NCBI RefSeq assembly: GCF_964340395.1
Contig: NC_135559.1
Span: 1,959,001-2,023,000, forward strand
From: Glandiceps talaboti
Taxonomy: Eukaryota > Hemichordata > Enteropneusta > Spengelidae
DNA: 64,000 nucleotides
Direction: 5' to 3'
Below the pieces are notes generated by a model that was not told the origin of the DNA, made no database searches, and was given only the letters and a program-made list of their open reading frames with translations. The translations under genes and the position numbers were made by a program. This document shows positions 23,226 through 34,518 of this stretch, in pieces (position 1 is the stretch's first letter; each line of letters opens with the position of its first letter).

Positions 23226-23361
23226 ATGAATGGTAAAGGGAATTTCGAATTAGAAGGTTCTGGTATGAAGTCTGCCACATCAACAAAAGGTCGCTGGATA
23301 GTGATTGGTGTTCTTTTGGTCGCCATTGCAATTGCTATTGGCCTTGTACTGGCATTTGCAG
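23226..23361 (+). CDS. Orphan or alternative first exon: copy of the sulfatase membrane anchor (copy A)
   Basis: It has the same length (136 nt), start and phase-1 donor (GCAG|GTAACT) as sulfatase exon 1. It encodes MNGKGNFELEGSGMKSATST, then a helix IVIGVLLVAIAIAIGLVLAFA. It lies on the opposite strand to the sulfatase, and no sulfatase stalk or catalytic exon follows. The next recognisable exons downstream are the receptor exons at 24139 and 25297. The latter accepts phase 1, so a splice from this exon would be in frame and would replace the signal peptide with a signal anchor. Whether it is used, or is a relic of another sulfatase, cannot be told. Confidence 0.5.
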
Positions 23362-23535
23362 GTAACTTTCTGTCATTTTTCCCCAACCAACAGATGAATC
23401 TGTAAACACCTATGTTTTGGTGTTGATTTAGTATTCCAATATTACGTTTCGATTTCTCTACAAATTGTGCCACTTGACTTGAACTTTTGAACTTGATGCT
23501 GATACATTTAATAATGTACTTCTAACGACAGACAG

Positions 23536-23577
23536 ACATGCAGTCAGTCAGTCAGTCAGTCAGTCAGTCAGTCAGTA

Positions 23578-23628
<51 letters not shown>

Positions 23629-23701
23629 GATGGATGGATGGACAGCTATCTGTAATTTTCATTTTACATTCTCACGTAATACTGATACATGTCAGCGTAC
23701 T

Positions 23702-23770
<69 letters not shown>
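23536..23770. repeat. CAGT/CAGA/CA compound microsatellite, copy A
   Basis: (CAGT)n, (CAGA)n and, after 70 bases of unique sequence, (CA)n. The same series is present in copy B at 28847-29078 with different lengths. Confidence 0.93.
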
Positions 23771-23771
<1 letters not shown>

Positions 23772-24539
23772 AACTTAAGAATAACTACCGGAGCAATAGA
23801 GCCGACAATGACTCAGTACAGTATTTGGAAAATCCCGTTGCAATATGCGTGATTAGAATTGGGTCAAAGGTGACTCCTTTCTATAACTACAATAGTCGCA
23901 ATAGCATACTGTTCTTTACATGTGCGGAACTAGCGACATTCAGAATTGTTAGCCTCTGCTGGAAGTACTTTCATTTCAGGTACTTCCGGTCACGAGTAAT
24001 CAGCTAGAGTACGTACGTTCCTGTGAAGTTGGTCAGAAGCACATTTTCACCGTATATCTGGACTGGTATCGTGACGTCATCAAATTTACAGATAAATCAT
24101 AAGTGTACTTGTTCCTTTATATCATTTATAAACGGAAGATGACGGCAAGGAGGACGTCGACCTTACTACATGCTATCGCATTGTGTGTGTTTGTCGCAGG
24201 TAAAGTTGCTACGCTCTTACATGGCTGATTTAACTTGTGCAGCAATCACACTTTCGAAAATAGCAGATACTACGAAAGATCAGCAGATCAGTAGTATGAT
24301 AGATCGTGAAAATATGTATTGCACTTCATAGACCTAGAAATAGCTACATAGGCATGCACAACGTTTTCTCATTTCATTATGATACTTCGGCACAGTATGT
24401 ACCGTAGGTTAGTCTATACAATGCCAAGACGTTCACGTCAATGCGATTACACTGCAAAGATCAATGTATTGGTTACTTGATCAATTTTCTTATTCAAATG
24501 TTGTCCTTCACCTGAGATGAAGAGGTCATCTTGCTCCTT

Positions 24540-24572
24540 TGCTGACATACGCTCTTTAACCTTTAACCTTTG
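24540..24572. promoter_or_regulatory. Direct-repeat motif resembling a DR1 nuclear-receptor site (speculative)
   Basis: On the minus strand the sequence reads AAAGGTTAAAGGTTA, two AGGTTA half-sites one base apart, next to a TGACATCA word. It is in the intron between signal-peptide exon and main exon, and copy B has the same at about 29874-29895. Sequence resemblance only. Confidence 0.15.
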
Positions 24573-24707
24573 ACACGATGACATCATGGTTATTCCCGTA
24601 CTAGAAGGAGCGTCAAGAATGAAACACAATTCAATTCTACAGCGTTTATGTAGAAAAATAAAAAATATTTATGTATTGATAAACATAAAGGACAGGTTCA
24701 TTAAACC

Positions 24708-24727
24708 ACAGACAAGTACTTGTCTGT
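24708..24727. repeat. Perfect 20-bp palindrome
   Basis: ACAGACAAGTACTTGTCTGT reads the same on both strands. Copy B retains it unchanged near 30031. Confidence 0.7.
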
Positions 24728-27692
24728 AGTTAAACAGGTATGTGGTAGCATAGAAACCCCGGAATCAAGAATCCGGATTCGTAATTTTATCTTATTTTTG
24801 AAAACAAAGACAGTCTTCAGTAACACAATATGACGCTAATGTAAACTATAACTACAGTATCGTCGGATCACAGTCTGGAATGAGGTTGCTATCATTCTTT
24901 TCTGTCGGGGGTGGGGGGTGGAAAAGTCTATGTACGTATATCTAGAATCCGTTCACCTCAGTCACTATATTGCATGCAAACGGTAAATGCAAAATACTGA
25001 ATCCTTGTCTTTAGATAACATTAGACAACATGCAATGACATTAATAAGTACAATGGTATAGCTAGAAAGTAAAGTTATGGTTAGCTATGTGTGATCTCCA
25101 CGCAAGTAATTATGAAAAAAAAACTATTTACATCGACAAACATGTCAACATTCTGAAGTTGGTTCATACATATGAGTTTTACGAGAAATTCATTTAGTCC
25201 TAGAGAAAACATAAGATATTTGTTTGAGCAGAATGTAACCGATAGATTTTCAATAATTGTGTCAACCATTAAAACCCATAATTCGTTTCATCCCAGGATG
25301 CGCCGGTAGAATTCTGTATACACAAGATGACTATATGAGTGAAGATAACCCAGACTGTGGACTGTCAGAGATGTCACCGTGTAGGACAATACGATATTGT
25401 TTGGAAAACAGAACCCAGAACAATGACGTCATTAGACTCCTACCAAATCCGAATAACGCACCATACGAAGAATGTAGCGAAAACACTATTCGAATTTCAG
25501 GCAATGTAAGTCTAGAGGGCGCTGTTTGGAATATTTCTATCGTCTCTTCCTGCTACAACGAGAATGCTCTCTTTACAGTTGATGGTCAAAGTTATGGATC
25601 AGAGACTGTGGTAAACGTTAAACAGCTTACAATTACGGAGTTCGAATCTCTGTTTATGGTACGAGACGCCCATATACACCTTGAAAATATTACATTGGAT
25701 TTAATTAACACTATTGTTGCCGACAAGCCAAAATCCAACTGTTCATACATGACACTTTCGGTTTTGCAAACTCGATATACAGGCAATTTTGATCTTAGCT
25801 TCCCTTCCTCTGTATATCTACAATCATGCATCAATACATCTATTGTGTTAATTAATGATGTATTTCTGAACTTCAATATACTAATTGACATTGAACCTGA
25901 AACCCGTTATAGTCCTGTATATTTCTATGCAGATAACGTAACTTTTTCTGCGAGTATCGAATTTCTAAATGTATATGGAATGAGTATGTATGGCTTTATC
26001 AATGCAAATGTATTCTTCAGTAACTGCATTTTTGAGAACGTATGCTCATTAAGTATTTTCAATGTGAATATAAGTAGTAATGAAAAAAGTTCCTTTAGGT
26101 TTCATAATGTAACATTCAGTGAAAATATGGTAGATGACACTCTTGTTGGTTTTATATTTAATGACAATTCTTACGTAGAATTTTCAGAATGCATTTTTCA
26201 AAATAATCTTGCGAATGGGGTTCATGGACCTTTGTTCCTACATAAGCGTTTTGGCCTCCATGGGGAGTACTCTACGGTGAATATTCATAACACAATATTT
26301 ATTGACAATGTTTTCTCATCTGAAGTGGGCAGTGGTGGCGCCATTGATGTGTACGGTGTTAAAGTCTCTCTGCAGAATGTCACCTGTCAAGGAAACGCGG
26401 CTCCAGATCACGGAAGTACAATCTCTGTAAAGGATAGCACCATTCACATGAATGATGTTACTATTATTGATTCCATAAACCAAACTTCTAAGATTGGTGA
26501 TGTTATCTATGCAGACACATCTACTGTTTATATTACAAATAGTGTTCTGTATTCCAAGAACACTGCCAAGCTTGATCGCGTGAACTACATTGTATTACTT
26601 ACATACGGAACGTATCATATCAATGGTTTATCAGTGAATTGTCCAGTTGGATCACAGCTAGACGTGTTCACAATCAGAGATGTGGTGAATGACACTCTAA
26701 GTAGCTGGTATTATTCTTGTCAACGCTGTAGCCCTGGTCAATTCACACTAGACCATGGCTATATGGAAGGTCAAAATGTCCATAATGTCACGTGCAAACC
26801 CTGTCCATATGGTGCTCAATGTTTGGAAGTTCAACCCATAGCCAAGCCTGGATTCTGGGGATACGAAACTGACGAACAAGGAAGTCCTACAGTCGAAATG
26901 ATTCAGTGTTATCCTGGGTATTGTTGTAAAGATAAGGGAACCTGTGAATCATTTGACTCTTGTCAACCTAACAGAAATGGGACATTGTGTGGTCGTTGCA
27001 AACAAGGATTTTCTGAGTGTTTGTTTTCAACAGAATGTATCCAAGATGACAAATGTGTGTCTGACTATTTCTGGCCACTTGCTGCTCTTTACACCTGTGC
27101 TTATTTCATCTTCATATTGTACAATGGGGATATTACATCTTTTGTTCAAAAACAGTCGTCAATGCTGGTACAAAATCTTCTGAAGCTGACAGAAAAATGC
27201 CAATGCTATTCTACAAATAAACGTGACAGTCACAGTGAAGCAACTGAAACCGCCAATTTGATTGGTGATCGTGAAAATGAAAGTTTGTCAGGAAGCCACT
27301 ATAACACATCTACTTCAATACAGAGTACGAGGTCAAAGGTTAACCATGAACTCATTGAAGAACGGTCAACAGATTCCCCACTCGATACTGGTGAATGTGG
27401 TGGTGGTGGTGGTGGTGGTGGTGGTGGTGGTGGTGGTGGCGGCGGCGGTGGTGGTGGTTACCTTGACATTTTCTTTACTTATCATCAGATAGCCCTCCTA
27501 TTACAAATCCATCTAGTCGATGAAGATGGTGTATCCAAATTTGAAAAATACGTCACAAGGAGCGTCATTGGCGTTGTTTATTTTCACATTGGAGTTATTT
27601 ACACGTCAGTCTGTCCTTTTCCTGGTTTGACACCGATTACAAAGTTGTTATTTAAGAATTCATTACCTGCATCTTTCTATGTTCTCATTTCA

Positions 27693-27706
27693 CATACATA
27701 CATACA

Positions 27707-27735
<29 letters not shown>
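27693..27735. repeat. (CATA)n tract at the duplication joint
   Basis: About ten CATA units sit exactly between the break in the copy A receptor exon and the first base shared with copy B. The tract takes the place of the CATA array that precedes copy A at 22345-22446. Confidence 0.9.
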
Positions 27736-27737
<2 letters not shown>

Positions 27738-28490
27738 GGCAATACATATCAACGGTCATCACCAATGCAAAGGTTGTTGAACTCCTCAAACTTTTCATCA
27801 CCAAAAGGCCCTACTCAGAAAATTTAAAAGTTTCAAATCTCGCCGTTGAGAGGAATACTGGTGGTATTTACAATAGTCAGTTGTACCTCAATGAGATATT
27901 TTCGTTTCTGGCATGTCCTATTAACATGTACGTTGCCGTCAAACATCTAATTTCGTCAGATATCGCCGAATTATAGACACACAGTTCCAACCTCTGAAGC
28001 TGTATTCGTATCGGGGGGTCACCAAAAGTACGGATAAATCATAGATGGAGGCGGGTTCCATCTTATAAACGAAGAAGACTACAAGGAGAATCAATGATAT
28101 CGCACTGTCTATATGTTTAATCACAGATGTAAATTCCACAACTTTATGATAAATTGTTTTTCATTTTTACGTGCTGAAATTAACATCCACAGCAATCACC
28201 ATGACATGACATGCATTGAAAGATTTGCCAACGGAATTCATCAACAGAATAATGTTATCTAGATATAATAATCGTTCAAAGGTACAAATTCCTACATATA
28301 CATGATACATGATATACCTACAAGTGTTTACTTACATTATCAATACTTGCCCAAGTCTTTCATAATTTTGACATCATAAGTCGTAATCAGTCAGTAATGT
28401 CGAGACGTCACGTGGATCAGAAGTATGATCCTGCTGCACTGACGTTATCGTATTCAGGCGATTTTCCAAGTAGACGTCGTTGACTAGAGT

Positions 28491-28527
28491 TCTGTTTGTT
28501 TGTTTGTTTGTTTGTTTGTTTGTTTGT
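28491..28527. repeat. (TTTG)n microsatellite, copy B
   Basis: Shorter counterpart of 23161-23220. Confidence 0.93.
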
Positions 28528-28533
28528 GGAGAA

Positions 28534-28669
28534 ATGAATGGTAAAGGGAATTTCGAATTAGAAGGTTCTGGTATGAAGTCTGCCACATCAACAAAAGTCC
28601 ACTGGATAGTGATTGGTGTTCTTTTGGTCGCCATTGTAATTGCTATTGGCCTTGTACTGGCATTTGCAG
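28534..28669 (+). CDS. Orphan or alternative first exon: copy of the sulfatase membrane anchor (copy B)
   Basis: This 136-nt exon corresponds to 23226-23361, with ATG, open frame and GT donor preserved. It differs from copy A in a few residues (KVHW for KGRW, VIAIGL for AIAIGL). Preservation in both duplicates and in the sulfatase gene argues against simple decay, but the duplication is too recent for this to be strong. The receptor exon at 30620 would accept its phase-1 donor. Confidence 0.5.
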
Positions 28670-28846
28670 GTAACTTTCTGTCATTTTTCCCCAACCAACA
28701 GATGAATCTGTAAACACCTATGTTTTGGTGTTGATTTAGTATTCCAATATTACGTTTCGATTTCTCTACAAATTGTGCCACTTGACTTGAACTTTTGAAC
28801 TTAATGCTGATACATTTAATAATGTACTTCTAACGACAGACAGACA

Positions 28847-28889
28847 TGCAGTCAGTCAGTCAGTCAGTCAGTCAGTCAGTCAGTCAGTC

Positions 28890-28940
<51 letters not shown>

Positions 28941-29011
28941 GATGGATGGACAGCTATCTGTAATTTTCATTTTACATTCTCACGTAATACTGATACATGT
29001 CATAGCGTACT

Positions 29012-29078
<67 letters not shown>
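28847..29078. repeat. CAGT/CAGA/CA compound microsatellite, copy B
   Basis: Counterpart of 23536-23770; the CAGT, CAGA and CA blocks differ in length. Confidence 0.93.
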
Positions 29079-29079
<1 letters not shown>

Positions 29080-29448
29080 AATTTAAGAATAACTACCGGA
29101 GCAATAGAGCCGACAATGACTCAGTACAGTATTTGGAAAATCCCGTTGCAATATGCGTGATTAGAATTGGGTCAAAGGTGACTCCTTTCTATAACTACAA
29201 TAGTCGCAATAGCATACTGTTCTTTACATGTGGGGAACTAGCGACATTCAGAATTGTTAGCCTCTGCTGGAAGTACTTTCATTTCAGGTACTTCCCCTTA
29301 CACGAGTAATCAGCTAGAGTACGTACGTTCCTGTGAAGTTGGTCAGAAGCACATTTTCACCGTATATCTGGACTGGTATCGTGACGTCATCAAATTTACA
29401 GATAAATCCTAAGTGTACTTGTTCCTTTATATCATTTATAAACGGAAG

Positions 29449-32400
29449 ATGACGGCAAGGAGGACATCGACCTTACTACATGCTATCGCATTGTGTGTGT
29501 TTGTCGCAGGTAAAGTTGCTACGCTCTTACATGGCTGATTTAACTTGTGCAGCAATCACACTTTCGAAAATAGCAGATACTACGAAAGATCAGCAGATCA
29601 GTAGTATGATAGATCGTGAAAATATGTATTGCACTTCATAGACCTAGAAATAGCTACATAGGCATACACATGTTTAGCTGAATTGTCAACGTTTTCTCAC
29701 TTCATTATGATACAGTATGTGCCGTGGGTTAGTCTATACAATGCCAAGACGTTCACGTCAATACGATTACACTGCAAAGATCAATGTATTGGTTACTTGA
29801 TCAACTTTCTTATTCAAATGTTGTCCTTCACCTGAGATGAAGAGGCCATCTTGCTCCTTTGCTGACGTACGCTCTTTAACCTTTAACCTTTGACACGATG
29901 ACATCATGGTTATTCCCGTACTAGAAGGAGCGTCAAGAATGAAACACAATTCAATTCTACAGCGTTTATGTAGAAAAATAAAAAATATTTATGTATTGAT
30001 AAACAAACAGGACAGGTTCATTAAACCACAGACAAGTACTTGTCTGTAGTTAAACAGGTATGTGGTAGCATAGAAACCCCGGAATCAAGAATCCGGATTC
30101 GTAATTTTATCTTATTTTTGAAAACAAAGACAGTCTTCAGTAACACAATATGACGCTAATGTAAACTATAACTACAGTATCGTCGGATCACAGTCTGGAA
30201 TGAGGTTGCTATCATTCTTTTCTGTCGGGGGTGGGGGGTGGAAAAGTCTATGTACGTATATCTAGAATCCGTTCACCTCAGTCACTATATTGCATGCAAA
30301 CGGTAAATGCAAAATACTGAATCCTTGTCTTTAGATAACATTAGACAACATGCAATGACATTAATAAGTACAATGGTGGTATAGCTAGAAAGTAAAGTTA
30401 TGGTTAGCTATGTGTGATCTCCACGCAAGCAATTATGAAAAAAAAACTATTTACATCGACAAACATGTCAACATTCTGAAGTTGGTTCATAAATATGAGT
30501 TTTACTAAAAATTCATTTAGTCCTAGAGAAAACATAAGATGTTTGTTTGAGCAGAATGTAACCGATAAATTTTCAATAATTGTGTCAACCATTAAAACCC
30601 ATAATTCGTTTCATCCCAGGATGCGCCGGTAGAATTCTGTATACACAAGATGACTATATGAGTGAAGATAACCCAGACTGTGGACTGTCAGAGATGTCAC
30701 CGTGTAGGACAATACGATATTGTTTGGAAAACAGAACCCAGAACAATGACGTCATTAGACTCCTACCAAATCCGAATAACGCACCATACGAAGAATGTAG
30801 CGAAAACACTATTCGAATTTCAGGCAATGTAAGTCTAGAGGGCGCTGTTTGGAATATTTCTATCGTCTCTTCCTGCTACAACGAGAATGCTCTCTTTACA
30901 GTTGATGGTCAAACTCATGGATCAGAGACTGTGGTAAACGTTAAACAGCTTACAATTACGAAGTTCGAATCTCTGTTTATGGTACGAGACGCCCATATAC
31001 ACCTTGAAAATATTACATTGGATTTGATTAACACTATTGTTGCCGACAAGCCAAAATCCAACTGTTCATACATGACACTTTCGGCTTTGCAAACTCGATA
31101 TACAGGCAATTTTGATCTTAGCTTCCCTTCCTCTGTATATCTACAATCATGCATCAATACATCTATTGTGTTAATTAATGATGTATTTCTGAACTTCAAT
31201 ATACTAATTGACATTGAACCTGAAACCCGTTATAGTCCTGTATATTTCTATGCAGATAACGTAACTTTTTCTGCGAGTATCGAATTTCTAAATGTATATG
31301 GAATGAGTATGTATGGCTTTATCAATGCAAATGTATTCTTCAGTAACTGCATTTTTGAGAACGTATGCTCATTAAGTATTCTCAATGTGAATATAAGTAG
31401 TAATGAAAAAAGTTCCTTTAGGTTTCATAATGTAACATTCAGTGAAAATATGGTAGATGACACTCTTGTTGGTTTTATATTTAATGACAATTCTTACGTA
31501 GAATTTTCAGAATGCATTTTTCAAAATAATGTTGCGAATGGGGTTCATGGACCTTTGTTCCTACATAAGCGTTTTGGCCTCCATGGGGAGTACTCTACGG
31601 TGAATATTCATAACACAATATTTATTGACAATGTTTTCTCATCTGAAGTGGGCAGTGGTGGCGCCATTGATGTGTACGGTGTTAAAGTCTCTCTGCAGAA
31701 TGTCACCTGTCAAGGAAACGCGGCTGCAGATCACGGAAGTACAATCTCTGTAAAGGATAGCACCATTCACATGAATGATGTTACTATTATTGATTCCATA
31801 AACCAAACTTCTAAGATTGGTGATGTTATCTACGCAGACACATCTACTGTTTATATTACAAATAGTGTTCTGTATTCCAAGAACACTGCCAAGCTTGATC
31901 GCGTGAACTACATTGTATTACTTACATACGGAACGTATCATATCAATGGTTTATCAGTGAATTGTCCAGTTGGATCACAGCTAGACGTGTTCACAATCAG
32001 AGATGTGGTGAATGACACTCTAAGTAGCTGGTATTATTCTTGTCAACGCTGTAGCCCTGGTCAATTCACACTAGACCATGGCTATATGGAAAGTCAAAAT
32101 GTCCATAATGTCACGTGCAAACCCTGTCCATATGGTGCTCAATGTTTGGAAGTTCAACCCATAGCCAAGCCTGGATTCTGGGGATACGAAACTGACGAAC
32201 AAGGAAGTCCTACAGTCGAAATGATTCAGTGTTATCCTGGGTATTGTTGTAAAGATAAGGGAACCTGTGAATCATTTGACTCTTGTCAACCTAACAGAAA
32301 TGGGACATTGTGTGGTCGTTGCAAACAAGGGTTTTCTGAGTGTTTGTTTTCAACAGAATGTATCCAAGATGAAAAATGTGTGTCTGACTATTTCTGGCCA

Positions 32401-33507
32401 CTCGCTACTCTTTACACCTGTGCTTATTTCATCTTCATATTGTACAATGCTGATATTACATCTTTTGTTCAAAAACAGTCGTCAATGCTGGTACAAAATC
32501 TCCTGAAGCTAACAGAAAAATGCCAATGCTATTCTACAAATAAACGTGACAGTCACAGTGAAGCAACTGCAACCACCAATTTGATTGGTGATGGTGAAAA
32601 GGAAAGTTTGTCAGGAAGCCACTATAACACATCTACTTCAATACAGAGTACGAGGTCAAAGGTTAACCATGAACTCATTGAAGAACGGTCAACAGATTCC
32701 CCACTCGATACTGGTGAATGTGGTGGTGGTGGTGGTGGTGGTGGTGGTGGTGGTGGTGGTGGTGGTGGTGGTGGTGGTGGCGGTGGTGGTGGTGGTGGTG
32801 GTGGTTACCTTGACATTTTCTTTACTTATCATCAGATAGCCCTCCTATTACAAATCCATCTCGTCGATGAAGATGGTGTATCCAAATTTGAAAAATACGT
32901 CACAAGGAGCGTCATTGGCGTTGTTTATTTTCACATTGGAGTTATTTACACGTCAGTCTGTCCTTTTCCTGGTTTGACACCGATTACAAAGTTGTTATTT
33001 AAGAATTCATTACCTGCATCTTTCTATGTTCTCATTTCACTTCTTTATCTTCTAAATAGGTATATATACCCCAGGTGTGTCTCACACTACAGACCCAGAA
33101 TGTCCCCCGGTACGGTCTTCAAATTACGATTGGCTAAGAGTTTGTTGATTTTATTAAAATTAACATATGTGGCAGTAACTGTTTGTATATTTTCATTACT
33201 CCACTGTGTAAAGGTTAAAGGTCATTATGTTTTACAGTTAGATGGAGAGGTGGCGTGTTTTGAACGTTGGATTCTCATACCTGGCGTGTTAGCTGCTGCT
33301 ATATATGGACCTTTCTTTCTTGTTCTTATATTCAGTAGGAAACTGTTGAAGGAAGATCGTATTTCAGTCACTCAGTTTTATTTATGTTGCTTCTTCCCTT
33401 TACCCCTGCTACTGTATATTTCTATGGTTGTATTAATCGAAAATTGTTCAGGAAAATCCGATGGCACTTTTGAAGACTCACAACATTCAGAAGACTCGGA
33501 GCAAGAC

Positions 33508-33588
<81 letters not shown>

Positions 33589-34194
33589 ATCCAATTACAG
33601 CATGAAGAGGTAGAGATCGACGATGATCAGAGAGTTAGCGTAAAGGATGCGATCTTACAATGTTTGGAAGACCCCTTCAAGCGACCTGATGGAACAGGGC
33701 CGGTGTATTGGGAGGGTGTTCTTACTGTTGAGAAACTTCTGTTTGTTGTTATCTCAACCCTTAACCAAAACCGAATACTCTGTTCTTCATTGCTTACCCT
33801 TACTTGTGTGCTGTCGTTTGGTGTCCATCTATTTAAACTGCCATACACAGAACAGAAAGCCAATATCTTTGCAATTCTTTCTAAGTTTATTCTATGTATT
33901 ATTGCCACCATGAATGGTGTCAAATCTGTACTATTATCAGACGGTATTATTCCGAACTATGGTGATCCTATAAACAACACAATTAACATTTTCAATTGGA
34001 TAGAAACAATATTGTTAACTGCTGTACCAGCTGCAATTGTTGCTGTGAGTATAGTCATTGTACCTTTAAGGCTAATTTCTTTAATTGTTACTAAGCTTCC
34101 CAACTGTGTAAAACGTAAAACAAATGTTAGTTGTATGGACAATTCTGCAGCCAATAATGTATTCAATGAATCAACTGACACTATTGCGACTTAA
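29449..34194 (+). CDS. Large beta-helix/Cys-rich/multi-membrane-span receptor-like protein, full length (copy B)
   Basis: Two exons, 29449-29509 and 30620-34194 (stop TAA), give 1211 aa. Residues 1-20 are a signal peptide (MTARRTSTLLHAIALCVFVA). Residues 21 to about 490 begin with CGLSEMSPCRTIRYCL and consist of short Asn/Ser-rich strands (SVYLQSC, VNIHNTIFIDN, VSLQNVTCQGN) like a right-handed parallel beta-helix, with many N-glycosylation sequons. Residues 495-610 are Cys-rich (CQRCSPGQF, CKPCPYGAQCL, GFWGYET, CYPGYCC, NGTLCGRCKQGFSECLFS). The first membrane span is at 611-630. A loop with 28 glycines (722-749) precedes further spans, then a loop with 28 aspartates (983-1010), then two or three last spans. 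I count eight or nine spans. I recall unnamed proteins of this layout from marine invertebrates but cannot name a family or ligand. The huge second exon suggests retroposed or intron-poor ancestry. Confidence 0.8.
32722..32805 (+). repeat. (GGT)n tract encoding 28 glycines
   Basis: In-frame triplet repeat between the first and second membrane spans of the copy B receptor; copy A encodes 19 at 27399-27455. Confidence 0.93.
33505..33588 (+). repeat. (GAT)n tract encoding 28 aspartates
   Basis: In-frame triplet repeat in a loop of the receptor, flanked by more acidic residues (SEDSEQ before, HEEVEIDDD after). There is no counterpart in copy A because that part is deleted. Confidence 0.93.
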
Positions 34195-34518
34195 TTCACT
34201 GAATTTTGAATTGAGTGTATAAATATCTTATGTAAATGGAACTCTGGACTATCAAACACGTCTGACTCGATGGGAAAGTCAATTTTAGGAGACAAAGATA
34301 CAGAAACGGATAGTAAAATGTGAAGATTCTACAGTAATCAGTGTATGATCACAAGTTCAAAGAATAATTGACATAAAAGAACTGTCACAATGTTATCATT
34401 GTAAATAAAAATGCAAGAAGAAATATTAGCAATTATGCTATTGAGGTCTTGCCCACACTAGTTAATGTGTTATATTTTGGTAGTAGTGGTTTATGTTGCT
34501 ATTTAATGACTAACTTAC
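34195..34518. other. 3' flank shared by the receptor (+) and collagen fragment (-)
   Basis: A 324-bp AT-rich stretch. AATAAA at 34404-34409 probably ends the receptor transcript. No further collagen exon lies here. Confidence 0.6.
34404..34409 (+). terminator. Probable polyadenylation signal of receptor copy B
   Basis: AATAAA 210 bases after the stop codon, in AT-rich DNA. Confidence 0.5.

Larger units (their letters stand above)
22457..27692 (+). repeat. Segmental duplication, copy A (5.2 kb)
   Basis: Starting at TATGGCAATACATATCAACG, this block repeats almost base for base from 27736. The match covers an orphan anchor exon, CAGT/CAGA/CA microsatellites, a signal-peptide exon and most of the large receptor exon. 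Differences are scattered substitutions, microsatellite length changes and small indels, such as 35 extra bases in copy B near 28212. By eye divergence is only a few per cent. The match ends inside the large exon at about 27692. Confidence 0.95.
24139..27827 (+). pseudogene. Truncated copy of the beta-helix/Cys-rich/multi-membrane-span protein (copy A)
   Basis: Exon 1 (24139-24199, donor GTAAAG) encodes a signal peptide, MTARRTSTLLHAIALCVFVA. Exon 2 starts at 25297 (acceptor CATCCCAG, phase 1) and stays open to 27827. Residues 1 to about 819 match the full-length copy B at 29449-34194. After SFYVLIS the sequence enters a CATA microsatellite, and the frame runs out through a translated repeat (HTYIHTY) and intergenic DNA, adding about 44 unrelated residues (863 in all). 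The beta-helix and Cys-rich parts are intact, but only the first few of the membrane spans remain. The poly-Gly loop is 19 residues (27399-27455) versus 28 in copy B. It may still make a shortened protein, but loss of the C-terminal third makes a broken copy the safer call. By eye the copies differ by about a dozen amino acids over the shared 800. Confidence 0.75.
27736..33040 (+). repeat. Segmental duplication, copy B (5.3 kb)
   Basis: Counterpart of 22457-27692. Similarity to copy A stops at about 33040, within the receptor exon, and copy B then continues with the unique 3' part of the gene. Unit offset is about 5.28 kb at the left end and 5.34 kb at the right, the difference being indels and microsatellites. 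Confidence 0.95.

Noticed and set aside
27262-27492. Poly-Val frame overlapping the receptor (and 32585-32839)
   Set aside because: Frame shadow of the GGT tract; the receptor frame is supported over more than 800 codons.
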